A program made the position numbers and the translations under genes. Positions 48,182 to 59,883 of a stretch of DNA of 64,000 bases are shown here, piece by piece. Below the pieces are notes generated by a model. That model made no database searches. It was not told the DNA's origin and saw only the letters and a list, made by a program, of their open reading frames with translations. The stretch lies in contig JNEM01015104.1 in NCBI GenBank assembly GCA_000697335.1, positions 19,927 to 83,926 of the forward strand, in the 5' to 3' direction. Each line of letters begins with the position of its first letter. Position 1 is the first letter of the stretch. Source of the stretch: Conidiobolus incongruus B7586 (taxonomy: Eukaryota > Entomophthoromycota > Entomophthoromycetes > Entomophthorales > Conidiobolaceae).

Positions 48182-49153
48182 ATGAAAATACTGCTAGTGT
48201 TGATGATTTCAGCGATCTTTTCGCACTCTAATTTGAAGTCTTTGAATGAAACTGAAGATCCTACCCTATTGGCATCACTTCGAATGGCTATTAGCCAATT
48301 TAAGACAAACAATAATACAATGATTTATAGCCCAGTACGATTACGCGCTTCTGCAAAGCCTCCTGTTGCAAGGGTTGGAACATCTGATGAAGCTCGGATG
48401 ATTCTCCCCTATGCAAGTATTGCATATTGCCCCATAGATAAAATTTTAGATTGGTCATGTGCAAACTGCGAGCCATCCACAGAGGGGACAACCGATATTG
48501 TTTATTTGAACCATCCTGGCTCAAGTGCTGAAGGGTTTTTAGGAGTGAATCATTACAAACGTATGATCATTCTGAGCTTTAGAGGATCTACCAATCTTTT
48601 TGATTGGTTTGCCTTTTGGGATTTCTTTTTCACTTCAGCTGAATTGCCAACACCCAATCAAGATGTTAAGCTCCACACTAAATGGAACAGACAAGCAAGT
48701 GAATTGTCGGTGCAAACAATGTATGCACTTCGGAAAGCGCTTCAAGAAAATCCCTATTATAGAGTGGTGTTTACAGGTCATGGGGTAGGTGGTGCCATTG
48801 CCACAATTCTCACAATGAAAATGGTTACGGCTAATGTCCTTCCTTGGGAACGGGTGGTATTATATACTTTTGGGCAACCTCGCGTTGGAAATTATGAATT
48901 TGCACAATATATGAACTCCAAGCCACTAACAATGACAAGAATAACTAATTATGGTGATTTGATTCCTGTTAAACCTGAAATTCAACTAGGGTATCATCAT
49001 TCTCAATATAATATGCATATAGATAAGAATGGGATTACTATCCTTTGTGATATATACGATGAGGATAGAGATTGCACTAATGATTTTTGGTTTCCTAGCG
49101 AGAGCGCTCATTTTAATTATTGGGATTATAGAATGAATACAAGTTGTAGATAG
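48182..49153 (+). CDS. Class 3 lipase homologue lacking the catalytic serine (probable pseudoenzyme), 323 aa
   Basis: A full-length, uninterrupted, intronless lipase reading frame with signal peptide (MKILLVLMISAIFSHS), propeptide, RGSTNLFDWFAFW lid region and all six disulfide cysteines (83, 93, 96, 289, 298, 323-1). The nucleophile elbow reads GHGVGG, so residue 201 is Gly instead of Ser. Asp259 (NYGDLIPVKPE) and His310 (SAHFNYW) remain. Another conserved His (302, in DHLIP) is Phe here. Divergence from the other copies is spread along the whole protein. Without the serine it should not hydrolyse esters by the usual route; lipid binding, decoy or regulatory roles are inference. An early stage of gene death is the alternative, though the long intact frame argues against it. 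Confidence 0.9.
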   Translation: MKILLVLMISAIFSHSNLKSLNETEDPTLLASLRMAISQFKTNNNTMIYSPVRLRASAKPPVARVGTSDEARMILPYASIAYCPIDKILDWSCANCEPSTEGTTDIVYLNHPGSSAEGFLGVNHYKRMIILSFRGSTNLFDWFAFWDFFFTSAELPTPNQDVKLHTKWNRQASELSVQTMYALRKALQENPYYRVVFTGHGVGGAIATILTMKMVTANVLPWERVVLYTFGQPRVGNYEFAQYMNSKPLTMTRITNYGDLIPVKPEIQLGYHHSQYNMHIDKNGITILCDIYDEDRDCTNDFWFPSESAHFNYWDYRMNTSCR

Positions 49154-51075
49154 TTCATTATTCAAATAAATTTATATATATATTTGAATAATAGCTCAGC
49201 AAAAATATTTTCGATTTTTTGTAATTTAGTCGGTATTATAAGTTAATATATGCTTTGAATAATATTAACAGGGATGATTAACATGAAAAATTTATTTGTA
49301 TTAGTCTAAATAATAGCCTTCAGTTGAGTTAAGCAATATATTCTCTTATCCAAGTCTTACATGTTTAATTAAATCCCTGTTTAATAGTATATATTAAAAT
49401 ATTATTGGTTCAAGTCTCTAATTTGTCTTGAAATTGAAATCTATACTATTTTTTATAAATAACATTAACATGTTGTATATTTGATATCAAGCAAATATTA
49501 ATTATCTATTATATAAAATATGTTATTAATATAAAAATTGAATTTAATAATCTAATAAATTATTTCTATTTATATTTTATTGATGATAATGACTTTAATG
49601 AATATAACTTTACTTATATATGGATATTCCATCAATATTCAAATTAACTAAAAAATTGAAATTTTTCTTATCTTATCATTATGAAACAATAAAGGTATAG
49701 AAATTAAATGTTAAAATTATAGTGTAGTATAAAATATGATAATAAATCAAGTTAATAAATATAGGTATTGAAATGTAAATATTTCCATACATTTTAAACA
49801 AATATAATCAATGACATTGAACAAATAAAATTTTCTTATTATTAATTAATCATATAGTTACTTTTAAAATTAACCATCCATCTCAATTCAATAGTTAAAC
49901 TAATGCTATTTCTGATTCAGGCTGACTTTGTCAGTTTTATAATTAAATGATATTTATTATTCTATTTGTTCTTTTTGTTCTTTTTGTTAGATTTAATAAA
50001 ATCCTATATCACTCACTAAATCAATTATCTAAATAAGCTTTAAGACATAGAGCCCCAATGCCTCAAAGAGAAAGATTAATAAATAATTTACTAAGTTATA
50101 ATATAATTTACCTTTCTAACCAAGATCCTTATTTACAAAACTTATCATAAAACATAACAATATTAATATCTGTAAATTTGGCAAGAAATAAACTTTTAGA
50201 TCTTAAACAAGGAATCACTAGTAGTAAACAATAGAGTACTACAAAGTTAAGGGAAATTAAGGGGGTTCACCATATTAAGTGAAATTAGCCTATTACAAAT
50301 TAGGTTCTTCAAATAAAGTAAATATCTCATACTCATCATGACTTAATATTTTTGTGAGTTTTACAAGGAAAACTTAGAGACTAGATACTTTTGAAAATAA
50401 AGATAAAAAGATGTGATTATTAGTTTGCTTGTGATAATCTTATATTAGTTTCAATTGTGAATGTTTGTGAATATAAATGCCTTACAAGAGAAAATGATAA
50501 ATTTAACTAGTTCATGAAATGAGGTACTTCTAATATAACCCCTTGTATCAGGGTGATAACTAGAGTTTCTTAAGTGATGGACAAGATTATTTCCCATCAA
50601 GTTTATTATATAACATGTAATATTTCAGCAAATATTCAATCTATTCCTCTTTACTGAAAATTATTAAAAATATATTATAATATTGATAGTTGAAATTATT
50701 AATAGCATACATTCCAACACTTATAAAATAACTTACATAACTATCACAATTTTATTCTTTGATATTTATATTTAATATTATTTTTGAATTTATAATATTT
50801 TATCTAACTAAACTAACTTGATTTACAATAACAAAAATTTGAAATCTAGCTATCTATAAAAATAATTTTAAATTCAACTATTTCTAATAATTGAACAATT
50901 AATTACCACTTTCATGTACATAAGATGATTGAAAAAAAATTATTTTACAAAATTGAGGTATTATTAAAATATAATATACTATTATATTAATTTCTTTATA
51001 TTTTCATTATAAATTATATTCAAAATGATAATTATATGGATTTTAATAATTATTAATAAATTTGTTTAATTAATG
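49154..51075. other. AT-rich spacer with repeat B
   Basis: No gene is supported. Repeat B copy 2 lies at 49910-50165, and a less AT-rich patch at about 50200-50600 is unexplained. Confidence 0.55.
49910..50165 (+). repeat. Repeat B, copy 2
   Basis: It aligns with 47465-47800 over its length, in the same orientation, with scattered substitutions and small indels. The two copies precede the serine-less lipase and the lipase pseudogene respectively. Confidence 0.6.
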
Positions 51076-51983
51076 AAGTAACGATTAAATATCATAAAAG
51101 CTTCTTATCAACTTAGTTCATTACGAATAATTAAATGAATTTATTAAAAATTGGGCTCTGAAGTACTATTTGGGGATTATCCACGAATAAAAAAACCACT
51201 TATTTTCAAAAAGTTTCGAAATCAAAGCATGTAATATATTAAGATATGCTAGTGTTACTTGCTTTGCTCAAGGATACACAGTGTACTGGAGATGTTCTAC
51301 TTGTGACGGATTTAATCTAGGGATAAGGAATGTAACAATTCTGCATAATGCTGAAATCAGTAGTGAAGAGTATTAAAGTATAAATCATTATCAGCGCTTG
51401 ATAATAGTATGTTTCAGAGTTTCAGATAGTTAAAATGACTATTTTTTTAATTTTCAAACTGAATTGGTACCAGATGATTTACCACTATCATATTTTAATG
51501 CAAAAAGATACAATTGGTTAAACAAACAAGCAAATAGCCTGATTTCAAGCTATAATACTCACCTCAAAGAGCAATGCAAAGTAACTCTGAATATAATATT
51601 ATTTCCAATGGCCACAATTTAGGTGGCGCTGTTGCTATTCTTGATGCGTTCAGACTTGCGTAATACAAACTTTTTGCCTTAGAAAAAGTTGTATTTATAC
51701 TTATGATCAACCACGTGTTGAAAATTGAGTTCGTTTCCTATTTATATTAAGTACTAATCACGATGATTAGGATCATTTCGTTTAGTGGTAAGCTGAATTA
51801 GTACCTATGGAGGAAGCAGAATATGAGTACAATCAATATGCTATACATATTCTCAAGGATGGGAATATATATATATATGTTCAAAATTTGATGAAGGACT
51901 GGGGTGTATTTCTGATTATTGGGTTCCTGAAAGGATTCCCATTATACTTACTGGGATTAGAGAACCAATTCAAATGTGACTAG
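51076..51983 (+). pseudogene. Lipase-array pseudogene (class 3 lipase remnant)
   Basis: The order of lipase landmarks survives in shifting frames. ACNILRYASVTCFAQGYTVY leads into WRCSTCDGF (51226-51310). SINHYQRLIIVCFRVS (about 51375-51425) corresponds to the oxyanion strand. SNGHNLGGAVAILDAFRLA (about 51604-51660) covers the elbow, with Asn instead of Ser. CISDYWVPE (about 51907) leads into the terminal ENQFKCD before TAG 51981. Stops follow EEY near 51375 and RLA near 51660, and frame changes separate the blocks. It resembles the 48182 gene more than the active copies (INHYQRLII against VNHYKRMII). Its 5' end is uncertain and placed near an ATG at 51074. It is a decayed host gene, not expected to make enzyme. 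Confidence 0.85.
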
Positions 51984-54900
51984 CAATTCAATATATTAAA
52001 TACTATATATTTATTATACAATATATTATTTTTTCAAGTTTTATTGATGTAACTTGGATTTTGACTCTTTATCAGAGTATATTAACATTGATTAAATTGT
52101 TTTAGAACTTTTTTGAAATTCAATTTTCATTTATTGCTATATAATTAAAATATTATATGCTTTTTTCTATGTATTTAATATTGACTCTTAGCTATCTAAA
52201 TGGTAAAAAATATTATATACAACAAAAGAGCAATATTTATTATCAAATTTGGTTGATTAATTAATTGATATTATATTTAAATATTTAATTTGTTTATTAT
52301 TAAGAAATTTTTATATTATTAGTCTCAAGACCATATATCTGGATCCGCAATATCCCAGTAATTTACTACCAATTTGATAATAAAATTGTTTGCTAAATTT
52401 GATTTGGATAAATTTGAATGCCAATCCAGTTGTCTGAATGTTTTTGATATCCAAATATCGCCTTTTTATCAAATATTTATAAAACTTGAAAACTTATCAT
52501 TATCCTCATACGTGTAATATCCTAAAAGTCAACAATTTGATTGAGTATTAAATTAGTTTGGAATAAATATATATTTACCAATTTGAAAATTGATTATTTT
52601 GGGTTAATCTGATACTTGAAAAATTAGAACTGATAAATTTTCTACAATGTTTTTGGAAATGAACAAATATATTGTTACTAATTTATCTGATAAATTACAA
52701 TCTATTTTCACTTTAAGAACATACATTTCAATTTACATTCGATTGTAGAAAATATATATGATGATTTAAAAAATACTATTGTTTTCAATTTTATTATGAT
52801 CAAAGAGTATAAGTTTTCAAATTTACAATCTAAAAATTAACTCCATCACATTTATCATTGTGATTAAATGTTGTTCTTGACCAAAATCTGAATGAATAAA
52901 ATGCTGATCACACCAGATAAAATTATTATATTCAAACATATTATTTTTTTAATATTATATTAATTTATTAATTAATATATTCAAATTTCACAGTTGTTAT
53001 ATTCAGAAAAATATAATTTCATTCTTAATGTTAATAAATTGATTAATATTTTATAAAATGTATTTTTTTAAAATGTTCACTCTTAACAAATTGTATAATG
53101 AATGATTTTTGAATAAATGTATGTGGATTGTATAGAGATTCAAGATATAAAATTTGAATATTGTATGAATAAAACTAAATATTGAAATTTAAGGGAAATT
53201 AATACAATGAATAATAATATAATTCATCAATCTGAATATTATATATATCAATAATACATGAAATTATACTGTTTTTATTCCAATAAATTAATGATTCTTG
53301 AATGAATATAAATATAAATTTCACCATATTAAAGAAAAATATATATACAAAGGTAAGGATTTGGAAAGTGAGATCTTCAATATCAATTCTAGTAAAAGAT
53401 ATAATACAAATATTATTTCAATTCATCAAATAGAAAATAGTTAAATTATAATTTTATTCATTATTATTAATAGTTTAAATGTAAAAATTAGTAGATTATA
53501 ACTAATTTATATTGAGTTTAATATAAGATCAAAAATCGTATATTTGAAAATTTTTTATTTATCATAGTATATTGTTCAAATATCAAATATTCTGAGGGAG
53601 TATTTTAACTCCTTGTTCTAAGAACTTGCGATATTCTAGATAATCCACTTTATCAACCACTGTTTGATGAGTTTGAAATATTTAAACTATCTGACTTTCC
53701 TAAATAAACCAGGTCCTCTATTTCTATTAACTTTAACTTTAATCTTTCTTTATCTTTTGCCTATCTTTTTGGCTCTTTTGCCTAATACATTCTATCCTTT
53801 TACAGGATTCCTCCTAATGGGGCAAGTTTAAACCCCAACAATTTGAATAAAAGCAAAATATTAAATTTATTATATTTTGGACAGAAATTAATTAATTACA
53901 AAAAAGTAAATATTATCTATTATTTTACATAATTATAAAAAATTCAAGTTTTGTAATAATAATAATGATAATAATAATAATAATTTAAATATTTTATAAA
54001 ATCAATTATTGTACAAAATAAAAATTTTCGCTATTTAATTCAATTTGGTCACAATCAGTTTATAATCCCTATTTTTTGCCCAAAGGAATATGAATCATAA
54101 AATTTATGTGAAGAATTAATAATAATTTTATGAATATAATTAAATGATTAAAATTTTATACTATCGTTATAAAATTGTTTTATTAATATTAACATAATCA
54201 ATATGATAAATTTGGTATCAATTAAAATACAATATAAAATCATTTTATCTAGACTATTTTTATGATATGAACAAAGAGTCTATGTACTGCATGTATCATA
54301 TATAATAATGTTATATTAAATAATTTGCCTTATAGTTTCATTATCTTTTTAACACCTACAAATGGTTTGAATTACTTAGACTTAAATTTTATAAATATTA
54401 AAATATTCAAAATCACAAAATTCTATATTATTTTAAAAACTAATTTAATTTTTGATATATTATTACCGTTAAATCCTCTATAGATGGAAATAAAGCAATT
54501 TGACTAGGTTAATTATTTTGATTGTATCAATTTTATTATCCAAATTTTATATTAAGTTGTAAATACTCTCATTGATACACTGCAAGTGATAAAAAACAAG
54601 TTTTATCTTACTAGATTAAATATCAGTTCACTTTTTGCAAAGTATGGTTATTTTATATCTTTGAGCACTTAAGGTAACCACGTTGAAATAGTTTAAAATT
54701 GATTGATTTTTATAATCTAAAACTCGCATTTAATTAAACCACGAATTTTCAAAATTGATAAAAGAGCGAGGATGTATCTGGATCAAAAAAATCAATAAAA
54801 GGAATTAATTTAAATATCTCAAATATAAGCTGAAGTCAATAATCAAGTTTAAGTGAGCCATTTACCACTTATATCCTAGTTGAGATATCAAATTCAAACA

Positions 54901-55070
54901 AGTTGTAAAAATAAATTTGAATAACTTGTTTATGATATAGAATATTGATAATATGTAACAAAACCATTATAATTCTTATATAGATTAAGCATTTGGTATA
55001 AAATAACTACATTTACATTTCATTTTAATACCAAAGCTTATTGATATCAAAATTAATTATTACAATTATA
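51984..55070. other. AT-rich gene desert with an unexplained block
   Basis: No gene is supported across about 3 kb. The block 53580-53850 is listed separately. The last 100 bp should hold the promoter of the next lipase. Confidence 0.55.
53580..53850. repeat. Unassigned, less AT-rich block with pyrimidine-rich run
   Basis: The block opens with an imperfect hairpin (GGGAGTATTTTAACTCC) and later holds a pyrimidine-rich stretch (CTTTTTGGCTCTTTTGCCTA) and CCTCCTAATGGGG. It is compositionally unlike the flanks and vaguely LTR-like, but no second copy was found in the window. Confidence 0.25.
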
Positions 55071-56051
55071 ATGAAGATTTTTAGCCTCTTTTCCCTCTCT
55101 TTTGTCGCTGGAAATGCTATTTTACCATCAGTAAATGTAACTGAAGATGCCAAATTGGTTAACTCGGTCGAACAAGCTATTCAGAAGTATTTGGAACAGA
55201 AGAACAATACTCAACAGGATCAGCCTCATTTTACTAGATTATCTGAAGATCGCTCAGTTGCTCCCAAGGCTAAAATTACTACTGAAACTGAAGCAAGAGG
55301 TTTCATCAAATATGCTGGTGCCGCTTATTGTAATAGGAATCAACTTTTGAACTGGAGCTGCTCCAATTGTAATGGATATGCTGCTGGTACTGGTGAAGTA
55401 AGCTATTTCTCCGATTTTGATACTAATACTGCTGGCTATTTGGCTATTAACAATGCTAAAAAATTAATCATTTTGGGATATCGTGGTACTGATGATATTG
55501 TCAACTGGTTATTTAATCTCGACATCAGTTTTACTCCAGCTGGGTTACCTTTCCCTTACGAAGATGCTGGAATCCACAATGGATTCAATACTATGACCAG
55601 TGCTTTATTATCAGCCTCAAAGAAAGCTCTCAAAGATGCTTTAGGAAAATACCCCAATCACAAGGTCGTATTCACTGGTCACAGTTTAGGTGGTGCTCTT
55701 GCTACTTTGACTGCCTATCGTCTTGCTCAAAGCGGAGTTATCCCTTGGAACAAGGTTAATATTATTACCTATGGTCAACCTCGTGTTGGTGATCCCGATT
55801 TTGCTGCCTATCTCAACTCTAAGCCTATGACTTCTACTAGAGTTACATCCTATGCTGATTTGGTTGCTATTTCTCCTGGTAGATTTTTGGGATATGGCCA
55901 TAATCAACACAATATGCACATCAACGAAGATGGTGTTACTGTTAAATGCTCTATTTATGAAGAAGATGAAAACTGTGTTGGCGATCATTTAATCCCTAGT
56001 AGAGATGCTCATTTCACTTTCTGGGATCAAAGAATGAATACTAAGTGCTAA
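55071..56051 (+). CDS. Secreted class 3 lipase, array copy 5, 326 aa
   Basis: The start is ATG 55071 (MKIFSLFSLSFVAGNA); the in-frame codons before it begin with TTG and add nothing typical. The triad is Ser205 (GHSLGG), Asp263 (SYADLVAISPG) and His314 (DAHFTFW). The oxyanion/lid segment is GYRGTDDIVNWLFN (136-149), differing from copies 1 and 2 by Thr for Ser and Phe for Gly. The six cysteines are conserved. The propeptide (17-69) is four residues longer than in copies 1 and 2. The DNA over the last third is nearly identical to the copy at 58903, pointing to recent sequence exchange. It is intronless and predicted active. Confidence 0.94.
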   Translation: MKIFSLFSLSFVAGNAILPSVNVTEDAKLVNSVEQAIQKYLEQKNNTQQDQPHFTRLSEDRSVAPKAKITTETEARGFIKYAGAAYCNRNQLLNWSCSNCNGYAAGTGEVSYFSDFDTNTAGYLAINNAKKLIILGYRGTDDIVNWLFNLDISFTPAGLPFPYEDAGIHNGFNTMTSALLSASKKALKDALGKYPNHKVVFTGHSLGGALATLTAYRLAQSGVIPWNKVNIITYGQPRVGDPDFAAYLNSKPMTSTRVTSYADLVAISPGRFLGYGHNQHNMHINEDGVTVKCSIYEEDENCVGDHLIPSRDAHFTFWDQRMNTKC

Positions 56052-58902
56052 TCCGCTCGTAACCTAGCTTATCACTCCCTTGATTTTAATTTTTATATTA
56101 TTTTTTAATTTATATATAATGAGATTTAATAAATTCTATCTTTTGTCAATTCATTCTTAAAGCCTTATATTATTCTTATTCACTATCATTATTTAATATC
56201 TCATTCAATAATTAAACAAATTAAATATGGAAATTATATCTGAATTAATCCATAATATTACTTCTTTTCGCACATCTTTCAACATGTCTTACTCACTTAT
56301 TTTATCAAAAGAGATATGTCAATTTAAAACTCATTCATTATAAGTTTTAATGCCATTGAAATTTATTATATTATAGTCAAATATAAAAACTTATTATGAA
56401 ATTTAAATTAATTTCAAATAATAGTTAATTTTGTTTTCTAGAAAAAAATTATTATTGAATGATATAACATAAATATTAAATAAAATTATTTCTTTTGTAA
56501 AGGCTAAAATAGTATATAATAATCTGACTAATCAAAGCTAAATATAATATTCTACTTTATTTTTTGATCTATCTCTAAATTAATGAATTCAATATTAATC
56601 AAATATAAATCTAATAATTTTATTTAATAATGAATTTATGCATATATTCCAATTGGATATTATTGTTAATAAAATAATAATTTGAATATATAAAATTTTA
56701 AAAAAGAAAGAATTGACTCAAATAAATTTGAATTATCAATGATAAATAAATCAATATTAAATGTCGTTTTTGGTTGAAAAAATTTAATGGCACATGTATT
56801 TTTTATATTAGTACTTGTGAAATAATCTATTTTATTAAGAATTTAAATTAACAATTAAAGAGGTGAGCTTAATATATATTAAATTCCCAATGAATAATAT
56901 ATTTTTTAATTTTCTGTTTCAAAAAGTGTTATATTTTCCAAAATTTCTAGTTTTATAATATTACTGCTGATTTTCAAGATTCGAACCATAACATAAATAT
57001 AATATATTTCAATAGTTATTTTTGGTAGAATGCGCTTAACATGAATATTATAATTTATCCACCTTCAAACTGGTTGAATATATTTTATTAAAATTTACAA
57101 ATAATGCACAAAATCAATAATAATAATAATAATAATAAATTTATAACTTAACTAAATTATTAATATATCTAAATATATTATATATATCATTTATTATACT
57201 ATAAATAATCAAATAATAAAATTAATCTACGATAAATATCTGAATAAATTATAGTATACTAAATATTATTTTTTATTACTTTGAATTTTAAATTGTAATA
57301 ACCATTATATTTATAAAATCTCAAATTTTTAGATAATTTAAATTAATAGTTATTTAACAATATAAGTATAATGGTAATAAAACTAATATAATATAAAGGA
57401 AAACTTAATATAAAGGTAATATGGCTTATAATATGGTATTGATAATATAGCAAGATGATATAAATATGAATAAATTTAATTAAGTTTTGTAAACAATTAA
57501 GTCAACACTAATATATTAGGTTTTATATTAGGTAATGCCAATATATAATAATATTGATAAAATATAGTTTCAATCTTAAAAATGGTATAAAAGATAAAAA
57601 ATAGTAAGAATTAAGAAGAAAAAGAGGAACTTAGTTCATTAAAAATTCCAACACTATTTATATAATTAATTTAATTTTAAAAGTATAAATTAATTGATTA
57701 ATTTATAGTTAAATGATTTATATAAATATATATAAGAATTTTAAAAACTAGTCTCTTAATAAAAAAATAATAATAAATTTTTTATTAAGCTTTTAAAAAA
57801 TATAGTATTAAATATATAATCTATAATATAAAACCTTAGAAGTTATAATAGCTGGTTTGGAAATTATATTGATCAAATATACATCAAAAAAGTGCTGATT
57901 TGAGGTGTTTACATGAGTTTCCAATTTATATTAAATGGGCATTCCTATCAACCAATAATGGGCATTTTATTATATTATAATAATTAAATACACTGGGATT
58001 TAAAAAAATGAAAAATAATATTAATTCCAAGGTAAGATTAATTTTAGTATTAGAATAATTGGTGAGAAAAAATTAATATAATTTAAATTTTTATTCTGAT
58101 ATCAGATTTTTATAATTTCACTCTATATTATGAAAAAATGGCCATTATTTTATCTGGCTGTTATATATAATTACTTTAAGCCTTAAATCAAATTTAATTA
58201 ATATGAGTTAATAAAATTCAAAAATTTATTAATAATTGGGAACACCTCTTGTATATTGAGTCTATCAATCAATAATACAACATTATATAATATATTATTT
58301 GATATTTAACTTATAAAATAGTAACTGTTAATGAGTTTAATCATACTTTGTGTACTATTTGATTTGCAACAAATATATGGATTAAATAATAAAATATATT
58401 GAATTTCATAAGTTTTAATATTAATATCAATCAGTTGATTATATCATTTATGAAAGAAAAAATATCAATAATTTTTTTAAATATTTTTAAGATTTATAAT
58501 TAAAATAATGTTTTATTAAGACTTGCATATTAATATACAAAATAAAAACCATTGCCCAAATTTGATAAATCAGCGAAATCAAAATTGAATTCCACTTTAG
58601 AAAATTTTATTAGAATTTTAATTGTTAAATTCATTAATTTTTTTTTCTTCCTCAGTCAATCACAAGCCAAAATCATTAAACACGTTTAAATGGATCATTA
58701 ATCTTCCAATCAATATTTACCCGATCGAAATGAAATTGTTCGTATTCAATTAAAAATTGATAGTCTCATATAATATTGATTAATTTGAGAATTTACATGC
58801 AAGTTCATAGATGGAGCGAATATTGACTATAAAAATTTAGTTCAGCGCAGTAATATTCTATATCATTTTAATTTAATATTGAGATTAATTAGTATTATTA
58901 TC
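56052..58902. other. AT-rich spacer with repeat A
   Basis: No gene is supported. Repeat A copy 3 lies at 57381-57762. The last 200 bp before 58903 are less AT-rich and include a TATA-like CTATAAAAATT about 73 bp before the ATG. Confidence 0.55.
57381..57762 (+). repeat. Dispersed repeat A, copy 3 (solo-LTR-like fossil)
   Basis: About 380 bp in the same orientation as the copies at 24.2 and 63.4 kb. It shares TTTTGTAAACAATTAAGTCA, GTTTCAATCTTAAAAATG, AGTAAGAATTAAGAAGAAAA and AACTAGTCTCTTAAT. No internal retroelement genes adjoin it. Confidence 0.55.
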
Positions 58903-59883
58903 ATGAAATTCCTCAGTCTTCTCTGCCTCTCTTTCGTTGCTGGAAATGCTATCTTTCCATCTGTAAACGTTACAGAAGATGCTCAATTGGTCAGCTCTGT
59001 CGAAGAAGCAATTCAAAAGTACTTGGAACAACAGGATAGTCTACAAAATGATCAATCACGTCCTGCCAGATCTGCTCGAGCTGACCTCGTTGCTCCAGTT
59101 TCCAAGATGACTTCCGAAGCGGAAGCTAGAGGTTTTATCAAATATGCTGGTGCCGCATACTGTGCCAAAGACAAACTCTTGAACTGGAGCTGTTCCAACT
59201 GTAATGGATATGCTGCTGGAGCTGGCGAAGTTACCTATTTCTCAGATGCTAAAACCAACACTGCTGGTTATTTGGCTGTTAACAATGCTCAAAAATTAAT
59301 TATTTTGGGATATCGCGGTACTCAAAACATTGTCAACTGGTTGTTTAACATTGATATTAGATTCACTTCTGCAGGTCTTACAGCTCCTTATCAGAATGCT
59401 GAAATTCACAATGGATTCAATAACATGGCCAATGTTTTGTTGCAAGCTTCCACCAATGCTATCAAGAATGCCTTGGGTAAATATCCCAATTACAAGGTCG
59501 TATTCACTGGTCACAGTTTGGGTGGTGCTCTTGCTACCTTGATTGCCTATCGTCTTGCTCAAAGAGGAGTTATTTCTTGGGACAAGGTTAATATTATCAC
59601 CTATGGCCAACCTCGTGTTGGTGATCCCGATTTTGCTGCCTATCTCAACTCTAAGCCTATGACTTCTACTAGAGTGACTTCCTATGCTGATCTAGTTGCC
59701 ATTTCTCCAGGTATGACTTTCGGATATGGCCACAACCAATATAATATGCACATCAACGAAGATGGTGTTACTGTTAAATGCTCTATTTATGAAGAAGATG
59801 AAAATTGTATAAGTGATCATTTAATCCCCAGCAGAGATGCTCATTTCACTTTCTGGGATCAAAGAATGAATACCAAGTGTTAA
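58903..59883 (+). CDS. Secreted class 3 lipase, array copy 6, 326 aa
   Basis: The start is ATG 58903 (MKFLSLLCLSFVAGNA). The triad is Ser205, Asp263 and His314, with GYRGTQNIVNWLFN (136-149) before the lid region. Cysteines 87, 97, 100, 293, 302 and 326 match the R. miehei disulfide pattern. The signal peptide and the first half resemble the 55071 copy but with many changes, while the region from about residue 228 to the end is almost the same at DNA level. A basic ARSARA stretch (55-60) lies in the propeptide and could be a processing point. It is intronless, predicted active, and last in the array within this window. Confidence 0.94.
   Translation: MKFLSLLCLSFVAGNAIFPSVNVTEDAQLVSSVEEAIQKYLEQQDSLQNDQSRPARSARADLVAPVSKMTSEAEARGFIKYAGAAYCAKDKLLNWSCSNCNGYAAGAGEVTYFSDAKTNTAGYLAVNNAQKLIILGYRGTQNIVNWLFNIDIRFTSAGLTAPYQNAEIHNGFNNMANVLLQASTNAIKNALGKYPNYKVVFTGHSLGGALATLIAYRLAQRGVISWDKVNIITYGQPRVGDPDFAAYLNSKPMTSTRVTSYADLVAISPGMTFGYGHNQYNMHINEDGVTVKCSIYEEDENCISDHLIPSRDAHFTFWDQRMNTKC

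Noticed and set aside
55041-55070. Longer start for lipase copy 5, and likewise 58879-58902 for copy 6
   Set aside because: The extended frames begin with TTG, not ATG; the internal ATG gives a standard signal peptide in both.
56960-57080. tRNA-like pieces: TGGTAGAATGCGCTT on the plus strand and a GGTTCGAATCT B-box on the minus strand
   Set aside because: The two pieces are on opposite strands, and no acceptor or T-stem pairing could be drawn for either. No tRNA gene is claimed anywhere in the window.
55686-59610. Minus-strand open stretches inside the lipase genes (55686-55988 and 59296-59610)
   Set aside because: They lie wholly antisense to strongly conserved lipase codons and owe their openness to codon bias on the other strand.
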